NCBI GenBank assembly: GCA_020849725.1
Contig: JADLAZ010000213.1
Coordinates: 1 to 15,518, forward strand
Direction: 5' to 3'
DNA length: 15,518 bases
Origin: Chloroflexota bacterium
Lineage (GTDB): Bacteria; Chloroflexota; Chloroflexia; Thermomicrobiales; JADLAZ01
Under the pieces are notes generated by a model, which saw nothing but the letters and a program-made list of their open reading frames with translations, was not told the origin of the DNA and did no database searches. The stretch's first letter is position 1. The number at the start of each line of letters is the position of its first letter. The position numbers were made by a program, and so were the translations under genes. Shown piece by piece: positions 1-8,410 of this stretch.

Positions 1-1918
<1,918 letters not shown>

Positions 1919-1957
1919 CCTGTGTCCCCCTTCTGATGTGCGCCGGGAGGTCGGCAT

Positions 1958-1979
1958 CGCTCTTGCTCTCGCAAAAGCG
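1958..1979 (-). promoter_or_regulatory. Hairpin in the lon mRNA leader with a GNRA tetraloop
   Basis: In the lon transcript direction the arms CGCUUUUGC and GCAAGAGCG pair over 9 bp with one U-G wobble and close on the tetraloop GAGA, a GNRA loop. It lies between the -10 box (2004-2009) and the ribosome binding site (1926-1932), ending about 25 bases before the latter. The wobble pair is a mismatch in DNA, which favours an RNA structure over a DNA operator. It could tune lon mRNA stability or heat-dependent translation, but this is inference. It does not match the CIRCE or HAIR heat-shock operators. Confidence 0.5.
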
Positions 1980-2003
1980 CCGCCACGCTTCCCAGTGACT
2001 ACT

Positions 2004-2009
2004 ATTATA
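2004..2009 (-). promoter_or_regulatory. -10 box of the lon promoter
   Basis: A perfect TATAAT reads on the minus strand in a locally AT-rich stretch. It places transcription start near 1997 and gives a leader of about 79 bases. No good -35 hexamer is found at 16-18 bases spacing, so either the promoter depends on an activator or alternative sigma factor, or the -35 contact is weak. Confidence 0.5.
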
Positions 2010-2209
2010 TACGCCGGCGCAAGGTTTTGGATCATCCCTGGTCAACCCGATCGCTACGGGGACACTGCCCGCCTCCCAGAGCCTCACTCGATCGGTGCGC
2101 ATTGTTTTGTAGGTAAATAATATGATTGATATAATTTTCTCAATGATTTTCATCTTCTCGATACTTTTGTGCAGCACGGATGGCTCATGTGATGGCCCTG
2201 GCTGGCTCC

Positions 2210-2470
2210 ACGAAGGGTCCGTCAGATCTCGCCACTCATCATGATGACTACCTGGCAAGGAGTACGCGATGGTCAGCTACTGATTGTCAACGAAGATTTG
2301 GTCACGCACAACTACATCCTGCTAGAAATGACCGCATTGATGAGATGCCGCTTCGGGTTACCGCTGGTCCGGCGCCTAACGATAGGGATTCCCATTTTAT
2401 CGAGCAAGCCTTCACCTGCTTGCCATGAGGCAGCTCGCGAGCGCGGTGAACGTGGTGGAAGCTGCCATCA
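2210..2470 (+). pseudogene. Decayed PIN-domain (VapC-like) toxin remnant
   Basis: The plus-strand frame at 2286-2380 reads VNEDLVTHNYILLEMTALMR followed by CRFGLPLVRRL. This closely resembles the central part of PIN-domain ribonucleases (pattern LVTsNYvllEt.alLqrRlGl..v), including the conserved Glu after the NY.LLE turn. The residues expected just before it (HHDDYLARSTRW, like the H..A...W segment of the family) read in a different frame at about 2230-2270, so a frameshift lies between 2268 and 2290. After 2380 a segment like RQLASAVNVVEAA (2428-2466) may be a degraded continuation in a third frame. No start codon with the N-terminal VDTSAL motif is visible, no antitoxin gene adjoins, and the C-terminal Asp motif is missing. 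Known: PIN proteins are often VapC toxins. Seen: only fragments. Inferred: a dead gene. Confidence 0.42.
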
Positions 2471-2492
2471 TCCACCCATGGCGCGAGAACCT

Positions 2493-3389
2493 TCACTCAT
2501 CAGCCACGTCACCCGGCGGCTGCCAGCCCTGCGTTGCAGCGAGCAGGTGGCCGGCGGCCGGCGACAGCGGACGCGCGGCCCAGCGCACCAGCACGATATC
2601 GACCGGCGGCACCGCCGCGTCGAGCAGCCTGATCTCGCGCAGACGGCCGGTCGCCAGGTCGGCGGCGACGACGCCGCGCGGCGCCAGCGCCAGCACCTCG
2701 CCGCGGCAGGCGAGCTCGGCGGCGAAGACGTTCGAGCCGGCGATGGCGACGATGTCGGCCTCGCCCAGCCCGACCAGCAGCCGCTCCAGCAACGGCCCGC
2801 TGCTGGTCGGCGTCACGCCGAAGCGCTGGCCGACCAGATCGGCCCGCCGGCAGGCGCCCCGCTGCGCCAGCGGATGCCCGGCTGCGCCCACCAGCAAGTG
2901 CTGCTCGGTCCAGGTCCACAGCACCTCGGCGCGCGGGTGGGCACTCTCACGCGTCATGACCGCCAGCTCGACCGCGCCGTCGATCAGCCAACCGGTCAGC
3001 GTCTCCGGCTGGGCGGCCTCGCTCAGCACGACCTGGATGTGCGGCTGGGCGGCCCACAGCCGGCCGAGCAGGCGCGGCACGAGATCGCGCGTGGCGCCCA
3101 GAACGGCCCCCAGCGCCAGCCGGCCGCGCGTGCCGGCCCGGCTCTGGGCGACCGCCGCGATCGCCTCGGCCCGCAGCGTCAACAGCCGCTCGGCGTAGGG
3201 AAGCAGCGCCCGGCCGGCGTCGGTTAGCTCTAGCGTGTGGCCGCGCCGGTGAAAGAGACGCTCGCCCAGCGCCGCCTCCAGCGCCGCGATGCGGCCGCTG
3301 ATGGTCGGCTGCGCCAGGTCGAGCGCCCGCGCCGCCCGGCTGAACGAGCGCGCCCGGGCGACGCGGGCGAAGGCGTCAAGCTGCGGCAT
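2493..3389 (-). CDS. LysR-type transcriptional regulator
   Basis: DNA-binding regulator of 298 residues, the usual LTTR length. The N-terminal winged helix-turn-helix is clear: MPQLDAFARVARARSFSRAA then LDLAQPTISGRIAALEAALG and the wing ERLFHRRGHTLELTDAGRAL (to about residue 62). A linker helix and the periplasmic-binding-protein-like effector domain (about 90-290) follow. The ATG at 3389 is the family start. An in-frame GTG two codons upstream (3395), better spaced behind GAGGGA, is a possible alternative. It begins 16 bases after the creatininase-family gene, so the two are probably co-transcribed. A dyad with the LTTR motif ATC-N9-GAT at 4189-4211, upstream of both creatininase and leuC, is its likely binding site (inference). 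The effector cannot be read from the sequence; a 2-isopropylmalate-like leucine precursor or the amidohydrolase substrate are guesses. Confidence 0.93.
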   Translation of the reverse strand: MPQLDAFARVARARSFSRAARALDLAQPTISGRIAALEAALGERLFHRRGHTLELTDAGRALLPYAERLLTLRAEAIAAVAQSRAGTRGRLALGAVLGATRDLVPRLLGRLWAAQPHIQVVLSEAAQPETLTGWLIDGAVELAVMTRESAHPRAEVLWTWTEQHLLVGAAGHPLAQRGACRRADLVGQRFGVTPTSSGPLLERLLVGLGEADIVAIAGSNVFAAELACRGEVLALAPRGVVAADLATGRLREIRLLDAAVPPVDIVLVRWAARPLSPAAGHLLAATQGWQPPGDVADE

Positions 3390-3405
3390 CTCCACTGCTC
3401 GTCCC

Positions 3406-4161
3406 TCAATCCTCGCCCAGCCACGGGCCGGGCTGCCAGCCGTGGGCGTCCAGCCGGCGCAGGCAGGGGACGACCCAGCCGGCCAGCGCCTCGACGATGG
3501 CCCGGCCCTGCTCGGCGCTGCCCTGGCTAGCGGCGCCGCCGTAGCCGTCGGGCATGATCTGGTCATAGCCGCCAAAGACCTGCACCGGCAGCCCGACCGC
3601 CTCTCCCGGCCGATCGGCGGCGCGCTCGGGCTGGGCCAGGTGCGGCGCGGCGTAGAGAACCAGCGACATCTCCGACTCACCGGCGTGATCGAGATCGATG
3701 GCTAGTCCGCGCGGCGCCAGCAGCGCCTGCGCCTTGCCCTGCCAGCCGGAGAAGAGCGCGGCGGACAGCCCATGGCGGGCGTGCAACGCGCGGCAGGCAA
3801 TCTCGACCGGCGCTGGGTTGCCATCATGGGCAGTGACGACCAACAGCTTGCGGAGGCCGTGGTGCAGCAGCGACTCGGCCAGGTCGGTCACCAGCGCCGT
3901 CAACGTCGTCGGCTGGATCGACAGCGTCCAGGGGAAGGCCAGGTGGTGCGCGCTCGGCCCGTAGGGGAGCGTCGGCAGCACCAGCATGCCGCCCAGGTCG
4001 GCGGCGAAGCGCCGCGCCAGCGTCTCGGCCGTCAGTGTGTCGGTCCCGTACGGCAGGTGGTCGCCATGGAACTCGGTCGCGCCGATTGGCAGCACCGCCT
4101 TGTCGAAGCCGCCGGCGCGCACCTCGACGCCGGCCAGGTCGGCCAACGACAGACTCACCAT
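3406..4161 (-). CDS. Creatininase-family amidohydrolase
   Basis: A 251-residue protein of the creatininase superfamily, metal-dependent amidohydrolases acting on cyclic amides or formamides (creatininase, MftE-type peptidases, FAPy-type deformylases). Metal-site residues are in place: E30 and H32 in LPIGATEFHGDHLPYGTD with D41, H112 in VVTAHDGN, and the GESEMS acidic motif (E162/E164). The middle motif reads AHDGN rather than the more common GHGGN, so the exact substrate is uncertain; it should not be called a true creatininase. The start ATG at 4161 has GAGGAG 9 bases upstream. It is divergent from leuC across a 155-base control region and is followed 16 bases later by a LysR regulator, suggesting a small regulated unit. 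No other pathway gene adjoins that would name the substrate. Confidence 0.88.
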   Translation of the reverse strand: MVSLSLADLAGVEVRAGGFDKAVLPIGATEFHGDHLPYGTDTLTAETLARRFAADLGGMLVLPTLPYGPSAHHLAFPWTLSIQPTTLTALVTDLAESLLHHGLRKLLVVTAHDGNPAPVEIACRALHARHGLSAALFSGWQGKAQALLAPRGLAIDLDHAGESEMSLVLYAAPHLAQPERAADRPGEAVGLPVQVFGGYDQIMPDGYGGAASQGSAEQGRAIVEALAGWVVPCLRRLDAHGWQPGPWLGED

Positions 4162-4188
4162 GCCGCGCCACTCCTCGTTCCTAGCCCG

Positions 4189-4211
4189 CGGTATCGATCA
4201 TTCCGATACCG
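4189..4211. promoter_or_regulatory. Putative LysR-type operator (perfect dyad, ATC-N9-GAT)
   Basis: Perfect 8-bp arms CGGTATCG (4189-4196) and CGATACCG (4204-4211) are separated by 7 bases. The dyad contains T-N11-A (4194/4206) and ATC-N9-GAT (4193-4207), the classic LysR-family recognition pattern. Its centre (4200) lies about 65 bases before the predicted leuC start near 4265, the usual position of the LTTR recognition site. It is also 28 bases upstream of the creatininase ATG. The cognate regulator is probably the LysR gene at 2493-3389 (inference). Confidence 0.62.
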
Positions 4212-4229
4212 GCTATCCGCTCTATCTGC

Positions 4230-4258
4230 TTGAAGTGTACCAGCGGCCCGCGTATGCT
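4230..4258 (+). promoter_or_regulatory. Sigma-70-type promoter of leuCD
   Basis: TTGAAG (4230-4235), a 17-base spacer and TATGCT (4253-4258) form a good housekeeping promoter. It predicts transcription start near 4265 and a leader of about 52 bases before the leuC ATG. The LTTR-type dyad lies upstream at the activator position. Confidence 0.6.
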
Positions 4259-4316
4259 TGCTGCTGCTGAGCCTTGACGATAGGCCGGCGCCAGGATGCG
4301 CCGCCAGGAGGAGACC

Positions 4317-5720
4317 ATGCCGCCGCGGACGATGTTCGAGAAGATTTGGGATGCCCACGTCGTGCGCCAGGAGACAGGCCAGCCAGCCGTCCTCTACATC
4401 GACCTGCACCTGGTGCACGAGGTGACCTCACCGCAGGCGTTCGAGGGGTTGCGCCTGGCCGGGCGGCGGGTGCGCCGGCCGGAGTTGACGATCGCCACCG
4501 CCGATCACAACGTGCCGACCTGGGAGCGCAGCCGGCCGATCACCGATGAGATCGCGCTCAAGCAGTTGAACGCGCTGAGCCAGAACTGCGCCGACTTCGG
4601 CGTCACCCTGTACGACATGCACAGCCCCGGCCAGGGTATCGTGCACGTGATTGGGCCGGAGCAGGGCCGCACCCAGCCCGGCATGACGATCGTCTGCGGC
4701 GACAGCCACACCGCCACCCACGGCGCCTTCGGCGCGCTGGCCTTCGGCATCGGCACCTCCGAGGTCGAGCACGTGCTGGCGACGCAGACGCTGCTGCAGG
4801 ACCGGCCGAAGACGATGGAGATCCGCGTCGTCGGCGCGCTGCCGGCCGGCGTGACCGCCAAGGACTTGATCCTGGGCATCATCGGCGCGATCGGCATCGA
4901 GGGCGGCACCGGCTACGCGGTCGAGTACACCGGCGAGGCGGTGCGCGCGCTGAGCATGGAAGGCCGGATGACGCTGTGCAACATGTCGATCGAGGGCGGC
5001 GCCCGCGCCGGCATGATCGCGCCCGACGAGACGACCTTCGCCTACCTGAAGGGCCGGCAGTTCGCGCCCACGGGCGCGGCCTGGGATGAGGCAGTGGCGC
5101 GCTGGCGGCAGTTGCCGTCCGAGCCCGGCGCGACCTACGACCGGACGGTGGTGATTGACGCCGCCACGCTCGCGCCGCACATCACCTGGGGCACCAACCC
5201 GGGCATGGTCGCGCCGGTGACCGGCCACGTGCCCAGTCCCGACGCTGCCCGCACCGACACCGAGCGCCGCGCCCTGGAGCGCGCGCTGGAGTACATGGGG
5301 CTGACCGCCGGCACGCCGCTGCAGGACATCGCCATCGACCGCGTCTTCATCGGCTCCTGCACCAACGGCCGGCTGGAGGACCTGCGCGCCGCCGCCGCCA
5401 TCGCCCGAGGCCGCACGGTCAACCCGAACGTCTACGCGATGGTCGTGCCCGGCTCGACGGCAGTCAAGCACCAGGCCGAGGCCGAGGGTCTGGACCAGGT
5501 GTTCAGGGCCGCTGGCTTCGACTGGCGCGAGGCCGGCTGCTCGATGTGCCTGGGCATGAACCCGGACATCCTCAGCCCGGGCGAGCGCTGCGCCTCGACC
5601 TCCAATCGCAACTTCGAGGGCCGCCAGGGCAAGGGCGGTCGCACCCATCTGGTAAGCCCCCAGATGGCCGCCGCCGCTGCCATCGCCGGCCACTTCGTCG
5701 ACATCCGCGACTGGACGTGA
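4317..5720 (+). CDS. leuC: 3-isopropylmalate dehydratase large subunit
   Basis: Catalytic subunit of isopropylmalate isomerase, which converts 2-isopropylmalate to 3-isopropylmalate in leucine synthesis; cytoplasmic, works as a heterodimer with LeuD. It has 467 residues, the size of E. coli LeuC (466). All three [4Fe-4S] ligands are present: C348 in [11 protein letters not shown], and C408 and C411 in [11 protein letters not shown]. Substrate and cofactor motifs [29 protein letters not shown] and [14 protein letters not shown] are intact. The start is ATG 4317 because AGGAGG (4306-4311) lies 5 bases upstream; the in-frame ATG at 4296 precedes that site and has none of its own. The stop is 28 bases before leuD. 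No leuA or leuB is in the window, so the rest of the pathway must be elsewhere. Confidence 0.97.
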   Translation: MPPRTMFEKIWDAHVVRQETGQPAVLYIDLHLVHEVTSPQAFEGLRLAGRRVRRPELTIATADHNVPTWERSRPITDEIALKQLNALSQNCADFGVTLYDMHSPGQGIVHVIGPEQGRTQPGMTIVCGDSHTATHGAFGALAFGIGTSEVEHVLATQTLLQDRPKTMEIRVVGALPAGVTAKDLILGIIGAIGIEGGTGYAVEYTGEAVRALSMEGRMTLCNMSIEGGARAGMIAPDETTFAYLKGRQFAPTGAAWDEAVARWRQLPSEPGATYDRTVVIDAATLAPHITWGTNPGMVAPVTGHVPSPDAARTDTERRALERALEYMGLTAGTPLQDIAIDRVFIGSCTNGRLEDLRAAAAIARGRTVNPNVYAMVVPGSTAVKHQAEAEGLDQVFRAAGFDWREAGCSMCLGMNPDILSPGERCASTSNRNFEGRQGKGGRTHLVSPQMAAAAAIAGHFVDIRDWT

Positions 5721-5748
5721 CCAGTGATGAGTGAGGAGTGAGGACGAC

Positions 5749-6363
5749 ATGGAGCCATTCATCAAAGAGACCGGCATCGCCGTGGCGATGGACCGCGTCA
5801 ATGTCGACACCGACCAGATCATTCCCAAGCAATTCCTGAAGCGGATCGAGCGAACTGGCTTCGGCGAGTTCCTCTTCTACGACTGGCGCTACCTGGAGGA
5901 CGGCTCCCCGAACCCGGACTTCGAGTTGAACCAGCCGGCGGCGCAGGGCGCGACGATCCTGATCACCAACAAGAACTTCGGCTGCGGCTCGTCGCGCGAG
6001 CACGCGCCGTGGGCCTTGCAGCAGTACGGGCTGAAGGTCGTCATCTCGTCGTCGTTCGCCGACATTTTCTACAACAACTGCTTCAAGAACGGTCTGCTGC
6101 CGGTGATGCTGCCGCAAGACAAAATCGAGGATCTGCTGAAGCGGGCCGCCGACACTCCCGACTACCGGCTGACGGTCGACCTGGAGCAGCAGGTCGTCTA
6201 CGACGAGGGCGACTTCGAGGCGGCGTTCAAGATCGACCCGTTCCGGCGCGAGTGCCTGCTCAACGGTCTGGACGACATCGGCCTGACGTTACAATATGAC
6301 GCTGATATCGCCGCGTTCGAGGCCCATTCGCCGGCCGTCGCGGCGGCGGCTGCCCGCGGCTGA
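5749..6363 (+). CDS. leuD: 3-isopropylmalate dehydratase small subunit
   Basis: Swivelling-domain partner of LeuC that completes the active site of isopropylmalate isomerase. It has 204 residues (E. coli 201). Characteristic motifs are [20 protein letters not shown] (about 18-37), [15 protein letters not shown] (76-90) and [19 protein letters not shown]; the C-terminus has the family's [20 protein letters not shown]. The start is ATG 5749 with GAGG (5740-5743) 5 bases upstream; a GTG at 5731 is in frame but lacks a site. The short gap from leuC contains repeated GTGAG/GAGGA units that act as its ribosome binding region. The C-terminus has a low-complexity alanine-rich tail (AVAAAAARG), unremarkable for GC-rich genomes. 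It is co-transcribed with leuC. Confidence 0.96.
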   Translation: MEPFIKETGIAVAMDRVNVDTDQIIPKQFLKRIERTGFGEFLFYDWRYLEDGSPNPDFELNQPAAQGATILITNKNFGCGSSREHAPWALQQYGLKVVISSSFADIFYNNCFKNGLLPVMLPQDKIEDLLKRAADTPDYRLTVDLEQQVVYDEGDFEAAFKIDPFRRECLLNGLDDIGLTLQYDADIAAFEAHSPAVAAAAARG

Positions 6364-6378
6364 GCCAGCGGCCCCTTC

Positions 6379-6535
6379 CTACCGGTCCAGCGAGCGACCC
6401 GGCCCGGTGATCTCGCCGCCGGTGGCGAGCGACAGGTCACGCGCGAAGTGAGGTGCGGTGGGGGAACTCGACCAGCCAGCGCCGGCGCAGCCAGTCCAGC
6501 CTGAGCGGCGCGATGGTGCCCCTGTAGATCGACAC
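6379..6535 (-). other. Possible unidentified gene remnant between leuD and the PLP enzyme
   Basis: The 201-base gap after leuD shows protein-like text on the minus strand split between two frames: YRGTIAPLRLDWLRRRWLVE then FPHRTS (about 6460-6530), continuing in another frame as HFARDLSLATGGEITGPGRS then LDR and a stop at 6379. The two parts join naturally around 6440-6460, which suggests the 3' end of a decayed gene with a frameshift. I do not recognise the family. A 6-bp hairpin (CTCGCC 6412-6417, GGCGAG 6424-6429) 48 bases after the leuD stop lacks a T tract. Confidence 0.25.
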
Positions 6536-6564
6536 GGCCGACGGATGATGACGGAGGGGCGGAC

Positions 6565-7728
6565 GTGGCACTTCCTGGCGTGCGCGAGGATTTTCCATCG
6601 CTGAAGCACGTGACGCACTTCAACAGCGCCGGCATGGCGCCGATGCCGACGCCGGTCATCGACGAGTTGCTGCGCATCCCGCGCGCGGTGGGCGAGGAGG
6701 GGCCGCTGCGGCTCCAGATGCACGATGAGGACTTCGTGCGCGCCGACGCCGCACACGCGACGCTGGCCCGCTTCCTCGGCGTCGACGCCGACGACATCGC
6801 TTTCACGACACAGTTCTCCACCGGCGTCAGCCTGGTCGTCGAGGGGCTAGCGTGGCAGCCGGGCGACGAGATCATCGTCAGCGACCAGGAGCATCCGGCG
6901 CTGCTGACACCGGTGCTGAACATCGCCCGCCGCCGGGACCTCGTCGTGCGGCGCTTCCCCGTCTCGCACGACGGTGCGGCGATGCTGAGCGCGCTGGCGG
7001 CGCTGCTGGGGCCGCGGACACGGCTGCTAGCGATCAGCCACATCACGACCGAGACGGGCACGACGCTGCCGGTGATGGAGATGACCCGGCTGGCGCAGGC
7101 GCGCGGCGCGCTCGTGCTGCTAGACGGCGCGCACACCGTCGGCCAGGTTCCCCTCGACCTGCGCGCCACCGGCTGCGACTTCTGCGCCATGGTCGGCTAC
7201 AAGTGGCTGTTCGGTCCCTATCCATCGGCCGCGCTCTACATCGCCCCGGCGGCGCTGGAGCGCATCGAGGTCACCTGGACCGGCAGCCGCGTCACGACGG
7301 CCGGCGCGATCGATATGGACCAGGTGTCGTTCATCTCCGGCGCGCGACGCTTCGAGTACGGCGGGCGCCCGTTCGCCTATGACAACGCCATGGTCGCCGG
7401 GGTCGAGTACGTGGCAAAGCTCGGCACGGCGACGGTGCTGGCGCATGCCCACCGGCTGGCGGCGGACCTGCACGCTGCCCTGGCGCGCGTGCCGGGCACG
7501 CGCATCCTCAGTTCGGCCGATCCGGCCGCCGGCACGGGCATCGTCACGGTCGCCGTCGAGGGCGTGAGTGGGCCGGCGCTGGCGGCGGCGCTGCTGGAGC
7601 GCTGGGGCATCCTGCAACGGTCGGCCGCGCGCGGCGCCGGTGTGCGCATCTCCCTGGCCGCCTTCACGTCCGAGGCCGACCTGGACCGCCTGGTGGAGGC
7701 GATCGCGACGGTCGCCGCCGGCCGGTAA
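6565..7728 (+). CDS. Class V (CefD-like) PLP-dependent aminotransferase/lyase
   Basis: Fold-type I PLP enzyme of 387 residues, class V family (isopenicillin N epimerase, cysteine desulfurase and related lyases). Visible features are a substrate/phosphate loop TTQFSTGVSL (81-90), the PLP-binding motif LLDGAHTVGQVPLDL (D187, H190) and the Schiff-base lysine K213 in GYKWLFGPYPS, then RFEYGGRPF and a C-terminal RISLAAFTSEADLDRLVEAI. There is no cysteine-desulfurase catalytic Cys loop, and the DGAH form is more like CefD/EgtE-type enzymes than SufS. The substrate is unknown. The start is GTG 6565, supported by GGAGGGG (6553-6559) 5 bases upstream. It lies 201 bases after leuD with no clear promoter. 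Its stop is only 6 bases from the convergent thioredoxin gene's stop. Confidence 0.88.
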   Translation: MALPGVREDFPSLKHVTHFNSAGMAPMPTPVIDELLRIPRAVGEEGPLRLQMHDEDFVRADAAHATLARFLGVDADDIAFTTQFSTGVSLVVEGLAWQPGDEIIVSDQEHPALLTPVLNIARRRDLVVRRFPVSHDGAAMLSALAALLGPRTRLLAISHITTETGTTLPVMEMTRLAQARGALVLLDGAHTVGQVPLDLRATGCDFCAMVGYKWLFGPYPSAALYIAPAALERIEVTWTGSRVTTAGAIDMDQVSFISGARRFEYGGRPFAYDNAMVAGVEYVAKLGTATVLAHAHRLAADLHAALARVPGTRILSSADPAAGTGIVTVAVEGVSGPALAAALLERWGILQRSAARGAGVRISLAAFTSEADLDRLVEAIATVAAGR

Positions 7729-7734
7729 GTCGGA

Positions 7735-8397
7735 CTACGGGCGGGGCGGCGTCGGCCGGCGCGGCTTGAACAGGTTCTCCAGCTTCTCCTGCATCAAGTC
7801 CTGGTTCATCGGGCCGACCCGCACGTCGCGGACGATGCCGTCAGCGTCGACGAAGATATGCGTCGGTAGGCCCAGCACGCGGTATTGCCCCGCGACCGTG
7901 CCGGTCGGGTCGAGGCCGATGGTGAAGGTCGGCTTCGCCTTCTCCAGGTAAGCCATGACCTCCGCCGGCTGCTCCGAGTAGCTGACCGCCAGCAGCACCA
8001 GCCCCTTGTCTTGGTGCTGTTGCCAGACGGCGTCCATGTCCGGGAACTCGGCGCGGCAGGGGGCGCACCACGACGCCCAGAAGTTGATCCAGACCGGCCG
8101 CCCCTTGAACTGCGACAGGGCAATCGGCTGCCCATCAACGCCCATCACCTGGAAGTCGGCCGCCGGTTGGTCGACACGCGGCGCGATCGCGTTGGCGACG
8201 CCCGGTGCGGTGATCGTCGTCATGCGGCGAGCCTCGTTGCCACGCTCGACCAGGATGACAGTGCCCAGAATGCTGACAGCCAGCACGGTCGCCAGCAGTG
8301 CCTGGCGCAGCCGCGCGTTGGCCAGCAAGCCGCGCGGCCCGCTGGGTCGTGGCGGCGCGGTCGTCTCGGACGGTGGGGAAAGGGATGGCGTGGACAT
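7735..8397 (-). CDS. resA: ResA/TlpA-type membrane-anchored thiol-disulfide oxidoreductase
   Basis: Membrane-tethered thioredoxin-like protein (220 residues) that reduces the heme-binding cysteines of apocytochrome c on the outer face of the membrane. It has a cytoplasmic proline-rich N-terminus (1-28), one signal anchor (LRQALLATVLAVSILGTVIL, about 30-49) and a thioredoxin domain from about 75. The active site is WCAPC (C111, C114) in FWASWCAPCRAEFP, and the cis-Pro is in GLPTHIFVD (P178). The start ATG 8397 has GAGG 5 bases upstream. It begins 13 bases after ccsA stops and is the last gene of the cytochrome c biogenesis operon. The symbol rests on domain plus context (CcdA, ResB, CcsA); a general TlpA role remains possible. 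The C-terminal tail KPRRPTPPRP is low complexity. Confidence 0.92.
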   Translation of the reverse strand: MSTPSLSPPSETTAPPRPSGPRGLLANARLRQALLATVLAVSILGTVILVERGNEARRMTTITAPGVANAIAPRVDQPAADFQVMGVDGQPIALSQFKGRPVWINFWASWCAPCRAEFPDMDAVWQQHQDKGLVLLAVSYSEQPAEVMAYLEKAKPTFTIGLDPTGTVAGQYRVLGLPTHIFVDADGIVRDVRVGPMNQDLMQEKLENLFKPRRPTPPRP

Positions 8398-8410
8398 CAG
8401 CACCTCACGG

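Larger units (their letters stand above)
1919..2492. other. Gene-poor gap between lon and the lysR-type gene
   Basis: This 574-base stretch is less GC-rich than the rest, with an AT-rich block at about 2100-2165 that has no clear coding potential. It holds the lon leader and -10 box at its left end and the PIN-like remnant on the right. A 6-bp hairpin (GCAAGC 2404-2409, GCTTGC 2418-2423) lies 70 bases past the lysR stop, but no T tract follows it. I see no RNA gene or intact ORF here. Confidence 0.6.

Noticed and set aside
1919..2010. CIRCE, HAIR or CtsR heat-shock operator in front of lon
   Set aside because: The inverted repeat present does not match any of these consensus sequences and its single irregular pair fits RNA pairing instead.
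2404..2423. Hairpin GCAAGC/GCTTGC downstream of lysR as a terminator
   Set aside because: Only 6 bp with an 8-base loop and no T tract in the lysR direction; it also lies within the PIN-like remnant.
4258..4275. Run of Leu codons (TTG CTG CTG CTG AGC CTT) just upstream of leuC, like a leucine attenuator peptide
   Set aside because: The run overlaps the predicted -10 box and start point, has no start codon or ribosome site before it, and no paired terminator/antiterminator stems follow in the short leader.
4428..5828. 466-codon minus-strand open frame opposite leuC
   Set aside because: Mirror of the leuC codon bias; runs through the leuC-leuD junction and has no recognisable domain.
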